From assembly GCA_022570795.1 (NCBI GenBank), contig JAKUDP010000011.1, positions 62,001-126,000 of the forward strand: a stretch of 64,000 nucleotides of DNA, in the 5' to 3' direction. Each line of letters opens with the position of its first letter. Position 1 is the first letter of the stretch. A model generated the notes under the pieces. The model was given only the letters and a program-made list of their open reading frames with translations, made no database searches and was not told where the DNA came from. Below are positions 47,001 to 57,478 of this stretch, piece after piece. A program made the translations under genes and the position numbers. The DNA is from Sphaerulina vaccinii (lineage: Eukaryota; Ascomycota; Dothideomycetes; Mycosphaerellales; Mycosphaerellaceae).

Positions 47001-50000
47001 CAATGAAGATAGGAATAGTTGCTGAAAGATCTCCACACCTCCGCAGAACATGATGTGCCAGACGAGTCGACAGCTGATCCAGTTCCTGGTACGAGAAAGA
47101 CCCGTCCCAAGCACAGATGGCCTCTGCATCCATTCTTTCTTGAAGTATCGACGCTAGCATCTCGTGCACAGCAGTGTTGACGACCTCAGGACAGGTTGCG
47201 TTCCAGGTGTAGATATCGCGCATGTCGTCCTCGCTCAACCACTCCACCTCGGACAAGCACTGTTGGTGGATCTCGGGCATACATAGCTTGCGCAGGATCG
47301 CTTCATACTGAGACATCATTCTCGCCATCTGACTGTCCGACACCACATCAGAGTCAAACCTTACGCAGATGTCCAGTGCGTCCTGCGATAGCTGACACTC
47401 GATGACCATGGCGTAGGTACTAATGGCTCCAAGATCGTGATCGGCCACATCGAAGCATGTTTCTTGTGTGAAAAGAGAGCTTACGCGGTCTTGTGCTGAG
47501 TCACCTCCAGGCTGTATCACAAGTAAAGTTTGGAAGGTGGTTGCTCGTGTAGCGTCCTCACCAAGCTCTTGTATAGCCGAAAGCCCCATGTGCTCGTAAG
47601 CTGCCAATGCTGCCCACTCCTTCTGCAGTCTCACCAGGAAGGTGCCTACTGGCTCGTTCACGTCCATCATTGTGGCTCGTGTCGGCACATTAGTAATCGT
47701 TGGACCGCTCATCTGCTCGATTCCTGGTACTTGAATACTATTACGTCCACTCACAGTCGTGCCGAAGACCACATCCTGTACATTCTCTCTTTGACAGTTC
47801 ATGATCGCCAAAGCAGCACGCAAAGCAACCGAAGGTGTGATATCCATGCTGGTCCAAGCAAGTGCGTCGATATGACGAGTGTGAACCGCATTTGACTTGG
47901 GGCGGTAATCAGGTGAAGGCAATCGCGCGAAAGGTTCTGCTTCGTGGCCCGACAGATGCGACGTCCATGCCTCCTGAGCAGCTTCTGATCGATTCTGTTC
48001 AGTCATCGCCTTGATGAATGATTGGAAAGGAGGTGGAGCCTGCGTAGTCAATCCCAGATATGCTTGGTCCAATGCATCGAATAGTATTTTCTTGGTCCAG
48101 CCGTCGAAGATGGAGTGCATCAGGGTAAGAACGAAGGAGCATCTGGTCTCTTCATGTATGATGGCAGCTCGTAGAAGTGGTTTTCTGAGGCCCATCAAGT
48201 CTTGTCGGTCGTCCTCGATGTAGCCTTTCACAGAAGTGTCCGACCTCCACGCAAGATCTTCCTTTACGACCACTTGTACCAGGCCTTCGCCAGGCAAGTA
48301 CACTACGCGTGTCCTTAGGGATGGGTGATCCTGGAATACCCTTTCGAAGGCCTTTTGAAAGGCATGAACGTCGACGTCACCTTTCAACTCCTTGATGGTA
48401 CGCGATATGTAGCCAGAAGGAGTGGCGCTGTTGAGAGCTGCGAGGCCCGCTTGCAGTGGCGTGCACGGAAAGATGTCTTTGATAGTGTCCTCGGAGATCT
48501 TGCATTGTGCTGCAGCTGCTTGACGCGAGTCTGCCTCGTTCGTTTGCCTCAGTAGCTCAAATGGTCGTACCTCCTGCAGCTCGGTAGACGTCGACTCATT
48601 CGATGGAAGGTCTACTTCGCGGGAGACCTTACGAGTCATGTCGCACAGTCGTGGCGATGTCAAGATGTCAGAGATAGTCAGCTCCAGACCCTGCCGTCTT
48701 GCTTCTGCCATCAATCGCATCGCCTTAAGCGAGTCTCCGCCTTTGCGCATAAAGTGGTCGTCCGATGCGAGACTTGCAGCAGGGACTTTGAGAACGAGTG
48801 CCCAGGCTGCCCTCAGTCTCGTCTCCATCTCGCTTTCAGGTGCTCTTGCCGCTTTAGCACGCATGCTGTCACGCTGAAGAGCTGCGGCGAATTCAGTGTC
48901 TGCAGTTCTGGCGAGTGCTTTCTGATCAAGCTTGCCATTGTTGGACAAAGGCATTTCATCGATCACGATTACAGCTTTGGGCACCATGTAGGACGGAAGT
49001 GTCTCCCGGAACAGCTTCTCAAGTTGTCTTTGAAGGTCGAGTTGAGCCGCAGAGCTACCCAATGTCTTGCATGCGAAGCTCACGAGTACTGGTTCCTCGG
49101 AGCTATCACATGAGTACAGAATGGTAGCAGCATCATCGACATCGGTATGTTCCAGAAGTGCTCTGTCGATCTCAACGACCTCAATTCTGTGACCTCGGAC
49201 TTTGACTTGTGTATCGATGCGACCCATGAACTGTAGTTGCATGTCACTGGGTCGTAGTCGAGCCAGATCTCCGGTCCGGTATGCTCTTACAGCCTTCCCG
49301 CCGACGTCGATGTTAACGAATCGATCGATGTCGAGCTTCGGGTCGAGATATCCTCTGGCGAGACCATCACCTGCAACAACAAGCTCGCCAATGACGCCTG
49401 GCGGCACCAATCGCTGTTGAGTGTCGACTACGCAAGCAATGGAGCCAGTGACTGCCTGTCCAATGGAAAGATTATCTGTGGCATGGACATCGTGAGAGGA
49501 GATCGATAACAGCGTACTAACAACAGTGTTCTCGGTAGGTCCGTAACCATTAAATACTTGACCTGGAACAAGACGCTTCAGCTGTAGCGCATGTGTTGCC
49601 TTGAAGCGATCGCCACCCACGACCAGGACTTCCAGCTGCGTAAAGAGCGAAGGAGCCTCGCGCAAGTAGTGGTCCAGGACAGACGGAGTGAAGACAGCCA
49701 TCCGGACCTTCTCTTGCTCGAAGACTTCACGCAGAGCGTGACTGTCCATGAGCGTAGACGATTCGATGCAGCATAGGGTTGAACCATTAAGAAGAGCAGT
49801 GTATATCTCCATGATAGCGGCATCGAAAGCAGGATTTAACATATGCGCCACTACTGGATTACTCCCAGATGAGTCAACTGGAACTTGGTAGCTCTTCTGC
49901 TTTGCCACTCTCACTATTGAGCGGTGCTAAATCATCACTCCCTTTGGTCGTCCTGTAGACCCGGAAGTGAAGATCACGGCTGCTAGAGTGGTAGGCAGCG

Positions 50001-51354
50001 GAAGCATATGGTCGACAGGCTTCATGCCGACACTCTCGTCCAGTATTTGAAGGATCGATACGGACTCTGCTTCGAGGTCCGAGGCACAAGACTCGAGGTC
50101 TGGGGTGTAGATGATCAGAGGTTGCAGCCCGCATGAAGAGAGCATGCCATTGAGTCTGTCTCTTGGAGACTTCGCATCCAGTGGCACATATGCGTATTTG
50201 GCACCAAGGATACCAATATACATGATGATGGCATCGACAGATCGCCCAGCTAGTACTCCAATGATGGTCTCGGCTGCATACTCTTTCTTGGAAAGCCAGG
50301 TTGACACTTTTTGAGCAAGATCATCCAGTTCCGCATAGGTCAAACTTCTTGACAGATCTTTGACAGCGATCTGGTCGGGATGTGTTTCTACCTGTTCTCG
50401 GAAAGCATCGTAGACAGAGCCATGCCGAGGAGGATTCGCGATCGCATGAATAGCGTCTTGAGTAACACGCCAGAGACCACGAGAAAGAGGCAGACCCGAG
50501 ATCGGTGTTGAGAGATGGTCCATTCCCGATTGTAGAAGACCGGAGAAAGTTGATACAAGGCTCGTCGTAGATTTCTCGTCGAACAGCTCAGTATCGAATA
50601 AGACTTGGCCACACACTTGCTCGCCTTCTCTCCACATGTCCCATTCAATTTCATAGTTGGGAGCATTCCTGAGATGCGCACTCAATGCTGCAGGGACATT
50701 GTCTGGTCGCTGAGAGTGTATGGAGAACATAATCTTGACAAGCTGCCCGAGACCATCTGATGACAGCTCTTCAGCAAGCTGTTCCAGGTCGAGTTCCGGA
50801 TTCGTGTATGCGAGATCGAGTTTGTTGTTCACTTGCTGAAGCAGACTGGAGAAGGATGTCTCCGGTGCAACAGCAGTCCGAATACAGCGAACGTGCACAT
50901 CGATGCCACTACGTCTGCGAAGCCTGAAATCTCTGGGAGTGGTTCCTGATATGCCAATGTTGGCATCGAGAGCTCCATTGAGGCGGTATTGAGCTGCTCG
51001 GAACGCTGTGAGAAGCACATTGTTCTCTTCGTACTTCCTGGTGGCACAGAAATGTCTTAAACGACGACACAAGGACTGCTCAACCTTGAACTCATGTTTG
51101 CCAGTTGTACCAGAAGTCTGGCCTGAACGTCGACGGCCTGCCTTGTCGTGGAATAGCTCAGCTGGTCTACTGCCTCGCAATTCGTCAACCCAAGGAGATG
51201 ACGGACGGGTCGAAGAGCATGAATTGTCGTGTATAATGTGATGTTGCAAGGGCTCTGGGTCTGTTGCCGCAGGAGCCATGTCTGTATGTAGGACGATGTT
51301 GAATGAGGTTGTGGATACTGGAACAGCCCGGCCGCGTTGATAACGATTCTCCAT
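44020..51354 (-). pseudogene. Dimodular nonribosomal peptide synthetase with one in-frame stop
   Basis: One continuous frame of 2445 codons, broken only by a TAG at 49929-49927. Domain order on the minus strand: C-terminal half of a condensation domain (about 51200-50330); A1 (about 50330-48860; SGSTGRPKGVMI, NGYGPTENT, YRTGDLA, NNGKLD); T1 (GGDSLKAM, Ser near 48731); C2 (48120-48098, MHSIFDGW, keeping the catalytic His of HHxxxDG); A2 (FTSGSTGAPKGVV, IYGPSECTP, YRTGDLV); T2 (GGDSLAAM, Ser near 45457); and a terminal C domain (GHAQYDGAS), the type that often cyclises fungal peptides. The stop lies just after A1 core motif A3, so the full enzyme cannot be made unless it is read through, spliced out or an assembly error. 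Substrates cannot be inferred safely. No tailoring genes are adjacent. Upstream, in frame, an ATG plus 12 codons end in TGA before the chosen start. Confidence 0.85.
49927..49929 (-). other. In-frame TAG inside NRPS adenylation domain 1
   Basis: The codon sits between GVMI and HRSIVR, where family members normally have Glu or Gln. On the minus strand the context is ATT TAG CAC. A change from CAG would be CpA to TpA, the RIP type; a change from GAG would not. The frame stays intact for more than 1900 codons after it. Confidence 0.85.
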
Positions 51355-52249
51355 ATAGTCAGATCAGAAAGTGTCAGCGAAAGTCTCCTGTTCGGTCGCC
51401 ATTGGGATCTTTGCTCCCGGGCGAACTCAAAATGCCGCAATTGTATTCGCATAGCTTCCAATTCGCCATGTTCTCATTTCCCTGATCCCAGCGCCAGCAC
51501 TGGGGGTAAGGACGCGCCACAGAGAGTCGCAATGCTTGGCATATAGCCAGCTCTAAATGAGTCTACCCAAGCCGACTGCGATGATACCTGATTCTGGCGA
51601 GTCTGAAGACCGATTGGGGCACAAACGAGCGAAAAGCGATCCCAGGCGTGGATAAGATGATCGGAGAACGATGCCGAGTGTGGTCGGCGCTGTCCACATT
51701 AGCAGCTTCCGGCTCCGGCTAACATCTGGCATATTCGAGGCTATATTGAGCTCTTGGCAATCGCGGCGATCTTTGGCAAGGCGAGGCATAGCTAGACAGT
51801 CTTACAATCAAGCCACAGTTGCGCCATGGCATATACCCAGAGCCCGCCTGCGGCCGTTCGTTCCGGTCGTATACATGCGTAGTCAGCATTCGGAGTCTGC
51901 GTATTCTGAAGACGCCATCTGTTTCGTTGTCGGACTAGTCTCATACGTCGTGGCTGGTGGTATAGGGCTGAAGCGAATGCCTGCCGGACCACACCTGCTG
52001 AGACCGGACAATCTGACTAGGCACACGCGGGCAGATCTCCTAGTCCAAGATGCCGAGCAGGGATGATTGAGACATATGCAACGTCCTTCTAGTCATCTTC
52101 CAGAATGTAGATCGTGACCCAGGGCACGAATTCGGTCTTTCGATCGTCCGAGAAGGGCGACGAAGTGCGCTGTGATGCAGCTTCACAGCTTCATTGCCAC
52201 ATATCGCATACTGCAGGCACCTTGAGTCCAGCAATTCATCGTTTCCGCC
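51355..52249. other. Intergenic stretch between NRPS and SET-domain genes
   Basis: The divergent upstream regions of two genes. Short ORFs (for example 51553-51789 minus, 51671-52066 plus) have no recognisable features. Confidence 0.4.
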
Positions 52250-53811
52250 ATGGACGCCGACCAGAGATACGACTGCCTCCTGGACTGGGCCTCTCAGAAT
52301 GAAGCGATCATTCATCCTTCTCTGCGATTCGTCCAGACCGAGAGCCATGGCGTAGAGTGTGTTGTTGGCGAAGAGTGCGAGAGCATCAAATCTGGCGAGG
52401 TCTTCATGCGAATTCCGTACAAGCTGTCGTTCTCGTACTGGAACGCAATCTCTGCTGGAAAGCAAGACACCTGCTGCCACCACCATGAATCTCCTTCCTT
52501 GCCCAAACAATTCCTCGAGAGTTCGACAGATCATGAGACTGTGAGTGCCGTGTTTCTGGTGCAGCAGTTTCTTATGGGCGAGGAGAGCTTCTGGTATCCG
52601 TACGTTTTGTGTATGGTGCTTTGACACTTGATATCTGCTGACATGCTCGCAGGTATATTCAGGTTTTACCAAAACCAGACGATCCCAAGACTCCGCCATT
52701 CCGTTGCTATGGAGCGACGAAGACTTGGACTATCTTCGCGGCACCCATCTGGAAGATGAAGTACCAAAGAAGCGCATAGACTTGCTCTCTCGCTGGTCGA
52801 AGGCGCTGAGTGTCATGGCCGAGACCGGGTTTGATGTTTCAGCATACACATCGTGAGTGCTGTGGCCTCACGGATATCTGATCTCGATGAGATACTGAAC
52901 TCGTTCCAGGGACCTCGGCCTTTGGGCACATTACGTCTTCATGTCGCGAGCGTTCTCGACATTGGCCATAGAAGGTAGTGCTGCAGATATCAAGGACGAA
53001 TACCAGATCATCTTCAAGTCTGGTGCGTGTATCGATGACGTTCCGAAAGTCTTGCTACCGCTGCTGGATCTGCTCAATCACGACCAGCATGCCGGAATGC
53101 GGTACGACTTCAAGGTTGCCGGACTAGGCCTGAGGAAAGCCACGAATCTTGAGCCCGGGCAAGCAATCGCGAATCCTTACGATCAGGATACGCAGCGGTA
53201 CAACAACACTTTTTGTAAGCGCGTGCCTGTCATATCTGTCTTGTAGGCTGTCTCTAACACGAATCAGTATTGAAGGACTTCGGATTCATCCTGCCCGACA
53301 ACGAATTTCCGGAGCTCGTGATGCCGGCTCCTTTCGACATCGCGAAGCCATTACATCCTTCACATATGGTGTTCAGCACTTCTTCCACATCCGAAGGAGA
53401 ATATGCGTCGAAGGAGGAAATTTATCTTGCTTACTTGACTGTTCGAGCCCCCAGGCGGCATCTTCTCGGGCTGATGAATCCAAGGCGGAGGCTCGGGCAC
53501 TTCGTCATTTCCATCCGAAACTGGTCTCAATGGTTTCCTTTCATGTTGCAACCCTGACAGAGCGAGCAGCTCTGAGAGATGAGCCCGATGCACTGCCTTC
53601 GCCTAGAAATCAGCAGGCCACAGTTGGCTTCCTAAGCAGCCATCTAAGGAAGATGCTGAATACTCTCAAGATCGAGAAGGCAACTCAGCATGAACCTACG
53701 AATTACAGGCAGCGCGTAGCACAGGCATATGCATGCGAGCAGGTAGCGATAATCGGGGATGTGCTGAAGGATATGGCCATTCCTTCAGACTTGTATTTCA
53801 TTGATGACTGA
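52250..53811 (+). CDS. SET-domain protein (Rubisco-LSMT/RKM-like), apparent frameshift in exon 2
   Basis: Starts MDADQRYDCLLDWASQNEA. Introns: 52600-52652 (GTACGT..GCAG), 52853-52909 (GTGAGT..CCAG) and 53215-53267 (GTAAGC..TCAG). The SET core is split by an insert as in the LSMT/SETD3/RKM group: LLDLLNHDQHAG gives the NH motif, and ANPYDQDTQRYNNTFLLKDFGF replaces the usual NNYG.K.N..LL..YGF. In exon 2 the frame must shift after LPKPDDPKTPP (about 52690-52700) to continue as PLLWSDEDLDYLRGTHLE. One missing base in a short C run would explain it. Near the C-terminus a further shift is needed unless an 86-bp intron at 53369-53454 (weak GTGTTC donor) is used. Likely a protein lysine methyltransferase of ribosomal or translation targets, possibly no longer functional. 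Confidence 0.65.
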
Positions 53812-54654
53812 TGGCAACATCATGGCGGATCGTCCTTCAAGTTCATGTGATGTGTAGCGTACAATCCAGTGTAGCATAGATCTGTCAATATTTGTAGCTT
53901 GATCTGCGTTCGTGCACGTCTCGGTGCGCAAGCGATATGGTGTCACTCTCGAGGCGGGTAGATTGGTCATCATCACGATGCAGGAGCGAGCCTGAGTAGA
54001 CTTAAAGCGAGATCGAGATGGAGCTGATCCAACGGATCCAAGTGTTGATGGGCTTGATGTTGATGAACAGAAGCAGATTTGGAGATTGAACCAAACCTCA
54101 CCTCCTCAGGTAATTTCCGATTGGTACGGCCCTGGCCGGCGCTAAGGGCAGTTGGAATTGTCACGTCAGAACCGTCAGACACTGTCCTCCCCCTTTGACA
54201 CTTCGTGACACTTTAGAGTCTCGACAATGTCAATTCGCTGCATATGTCGACTTTCTTCATCATAGTTGAGATCATAGTCGATCACGAACTACTTCACAGC
54301 AGACATCAGTCTCGCAAATTCATCCGGATCTGACCTCGATGAAAGATCAGTCCCACATCGACATGCGAAAGGAGGCTACAACAACATCTTCGTGCTTCGA
54401 AGGAGACGCGAATGTCGAGCTGTTCCGAGTCGCTGCTATCAGAAGAGCCACAGCATTGCGTTCGCGAATGGTAAAAAGTGATATGTTCTGTCGACTTGTC
54501 ATATCCTGACGCCACTTGGCAGCATATCCACTGACAGGCTAGTATGCTGTGTAACCTCGCACGACCACAAACGGGAACCTGAATATATATCCCAGCGTAT
54601 CTCTACATCTTGTTTTTACTTTCACACACGAATATCTCAATCTCTTTTTCCAAG
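53812..54654. other. Intergenic stretch, no supported gene
   Basis: Short ORFs only. On the plus strand the last 100 bp before 54655 contain a TATATATCC element (about 54582) and a pyrimidine-rich leader for the next gene. Confidence 0.4.
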
Positions 54655-55242
54655 ATGCTGTCTCGCCTCCGCAAAGCCATCATCGGATCACGACCACAAC
54701 GGAGCAATGTTGACAGCAATGCGTCCCATCACGCTAGAGACGATGCATCTCTTCAATCACTGCCACCGGAACTGCGAGACAAAGTATTCGATACAGCCGA
54801 AGCCGACCCCACAGAAGTGTCAAATTTCCAGTCACTACCACCAGAGCTCCGGGACATGATCTATCGCTGCGTACTTGATAGTCTCGTTCAGAAGCCACAC
54901 TGCCCGTACGACGATCCGCCACATCTGAGAAGCAGTGCGAAGGACTTTCTTTCTCTTCTGCTCGTCGATCGGGCTGTCAGTCATGAGGTCAAGCAACTCT
55001 GGAAGAAAGAATATGCCGCTCACCGGTGTCAGTGGGTCTTGTCGCCTAATTCCCGGCATAGCTGCCAGGCATCAGAACGCGTCCAATCAATATGGAAACA
55101 AGAGCCCGCTCCAGACTCGTTGCAGCAACATCATGAAACGGAACGCGCCAGAATGATGGAAGTGATGTGGTGTCGCGAGGTGCCAACGTCTCGACCTCTC
55201 AAAGAGGATACGAGCCAACATCTAAGCACTACATCTTCTTGA
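54655..55242 (+). CDS. Small F-box-like protein with a duplicated LPPELR motif
   Basis: 195 aa from the ATG at 54655 (MLSRLRKAIIG); the longer frame upstream has no ATG. The motif SLPPELRD occurs twice, at about residues 38-45 (followed by KVFD) and 59-66 (followed by MIYRCVL). The second continues as a typical fungal F-box-like unit with LLLVDRAVSHEVKQLW. This class (LPPELRNxIY) is abundant in Pezizomycotina, and the proteins are usually annotated as F-box or hypothetical. The C-terminus is charged and has no recognised fold. The first copy looks vestigial. The role is probably protein-protein contact; the partner is unknown. Confidence 0.6.
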   Translation: MLSRLRKAIIGSRPQRSNVDSNASHHARDDASLQSLPPELRDKVFDTAEADPTEVSNFQSLPPELRDMIYRCVLDSLVQKPHCPYDDPPHLRSSAKDFLSLLLVDRAVSHEVKQLWKKEYAAHRCQWVLSPNSRHSCQASERVQSIWKQEPAPDSLQQHHETERARMMEVMWCREVPTSRPLKEDTSQHLSTTSS

Positions 55243-55840
55243 TCACTGTCACGATCTTGGCCAGGTCGCTCTTTCAGACCAAGGCTCGAGAGAGAGGTCG
55301 ATGCATACTGTTTACTCCTCGAAACGCTTGACTTCCATTCTTGCAGAGCTCTCCTCAATCGGGCGATGGGAAATCCGATTGTCGCTGCTTCTGTGTGGCT
55401 TGAAGATATCGTCTGGACTCTTTGCCTGGGGTCATGGTCACTGGCAGACTTCCAGAGACGATGTGGGATGTGGTAGCGAAGTGAAGAGAGAAGTAAGAAG
55501 TGAAAGTACGCGAAACAGGCACGAGCTATTCTTGGCAGGACCCACTCCAAATAAGGTTTCAGCCTCACAGCGGGATAGCGGGCAGCTGCATCCCTCCTGC
55601 CTTTCACTTACAGCTCGAGCTGAAACATTCCACTCACTTCACCATTCGCCGCTACGACAATAGCAAGGACATCGTATCGACTTACAAATACGACTTCGAC
55701 TTCAGAGACACTTCCCTCCAGACACTTCCCTCCAACAACTCTCCGACATCGTGGATCCAGACAACAACGTCGCACCTCGCGGCATACCACGCGCATCTTC
55801 ACCTTACTCCACCGACGTCGACTTGGCGCATACCGCCACG
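55243..55840. other. Intergenic stretch, promoter of the NCBP3-like gene
   Basis: Only overlapping short ORFs. The plus-strand frame from 55751 into the next gene starts with GTG, not ATG, and is probably 5' leader. The sequence GACACTTCCCTCCA is repeated nearly exactly in tandem at about 55707-55735. Confidence 0.4.
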
Positions 55841-57316
55841 ATGGCCACCGACGAAGCAATGGACTTTGAAATGGACGTCGACATGGACGAAGAAGTCGCA
55901 GCAATGCAGCAGGCGGCCGCAGAGCTACATGCGGTGCGTGGACATTCCCATGACAAGAAGACGAGCTGAAGAGCTGGATCGAACAAGACTAACGGACCGA
56001 TATAGCGACCGTCAATGGCCACAGAAGCCGAGAATGAGGCCATGAATGGTGTAGAAGTGGATGCAGAAGACGGCGAGGTATCTCAAGCAGAAATCGCGGC
56101 CACGAAGGTGCACATCGAAGGACTGGTGGATATGAATACGCAGGACGTGGAGAACTTTGCGCGCGATCACTTTCCCAGTGAAGCTTTCAGAAGAGTGGAA
56201 TGGGTGAATGACTACAGCGCGAACTTGATCTACGACACGCCACAGGCAGCGAAAGAGGCGCTACGCACATTGGCTGTGTCGGAAGTGGAGGATCCTCTGG
56301 AACTGCGACCGGCGAAGGCATCGATCACACACCCGCAAGTGGAATTGAGCATACGGCAGGCGGTGGTGACTGATCAAAAGGTAAAAAATGCCGCAGCACA
56401 AAGCGCATTCTACTTGAAACATCCGGAATACGATCCAGAGAACCGACCCAGCAGAGGGCGCGGAGGCAGAGGGAGAGGAAGAGGTTCACGACGAGATGGC
56501 GGTGGCGGAGGTGGTTATGGACGACACAGGCGATCGCTTAATGAGCTCAGCCCAGGAATCGACAAGCCATTCGACGTCAACCTATACGACGACGATCCCG
56601 TCTCAATATCCGCGCGAAGAGTGCCAGATGGACCAGCCAGGAAAGTCGGCGCCACATCCCTCGAAGAAGACCTATTCGCAGACCGAGCATCCAAAAGACG
56701 CCGCATGAGCGACGAAGATCTCATCAAGAACCGCTCGGATGGTAGGCTGAAAGATCGCTCTCGGAGCCGCTCTCCAGCACGAGACGGAGGAGATGGCCGA
56801 TTCGGTTTCAGCGACGACCAACCCTATCGACAAACAGCGCGCAGAAGATCGCCTCCACCAGACAACCGACGAGCATTGGAGAAGAAGAAAGCCGAACTCT
56901 TCCCAGGCAAGAAACCATCTTCATCAACACAAATCGATCTCTTCCCGCAAAAGTCACCTCCTCCGCCAAAAGGTAAGCATTCTACTACCATTGATCTCCG
57001 CGAAGATCGTCCTCCAGTCAAAATCTTCGATATCATACCAACTGTAATACCAACAGGACCACGAAGTCACCAACCACAACCACGAAATAACAACAATATC
57101 GATCTCTTCGACAAGTCATCTCTCAGCGCAGGTCGACTCAACGCTGCAGATTCAGGTTTCAGCATCAAAGGCGCAGCTCCCAAAAGCGAAACTCGTAGCT
57201 TTCTCGGCGCGAGCAAGACGCAGGACTTGTTTGCGAACAGAGTCGGAGGCGGAGGAGGAGATCTCTTTCCCGAGAAAGTCAATAGTCGAAGAAGAGGAGC
57301 GAGTGATTTCATCTAG
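55841..57316 (+). CDS. NCBP3/DUF2414-type RNA-binding protein
   Basis: Exon 1 (55841-55933) encodes an acidic start (MATDEAMDFEMDVDMDEE). A 72-bp intron with a CTAAC branch leads to exon 2 (56006-57316), giving 467 aa. The segment VHIEGLVDMNTQDVENFAR followed by RVEWVNDYSANLIYDTPQAA is the atypical RRM of the nuclear cap-binding subunit 3 family (the W-(V/L)-(N/D)-D motif). An RGG box follows (RGRGGRGRGRGSRRDGGGGG), then an RS stretch (DRSRSRSPAR) and a disordered tail with recurring DLF motifs (IDLFPQ, IDLFDK, QDLFANR, GDLFPEK). Members bind capped transcripts and link them to mRNA processing and export. Convergent with MLH3, 162 bp apart. Confidence 0.82.
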
Positions 57317-57478
57317 TAGGAGTGAGAACTCGGACGAGCTTTTCCCGTGAAAGACGATGAAATAGGTAGCGATGGAGTTGCTGCGATGTATTTTATGAGG
57401 ACTAGCGGGACGGAGTCGAGCTGGGAACGAGCAGGCATAGCTAGATCGATCCTTTCGAGCTGATACCCAAATGCGAGA

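Noticed and set aside
44020..49914. A separate 1964-aa NRPS gene starting at 49914
   Set aside because: The apparent start is GTG inside adenylation domain 1. The frame is continuous with the upstream 475 codons except for one TAG, so it is one gene.
34349..51354. GST, peptide precursors and NRPS as one biosynthetic cluster
   Set aside because: They are separated by unrelated genes and a 4.5-kb transposon relic, and no shared regulator or transporter is visible.
55751..55840. Longer start of the NCBP3-like gene at 55751
   Set aside because: The codon is GTG. The first ATG in frame is at 55841.
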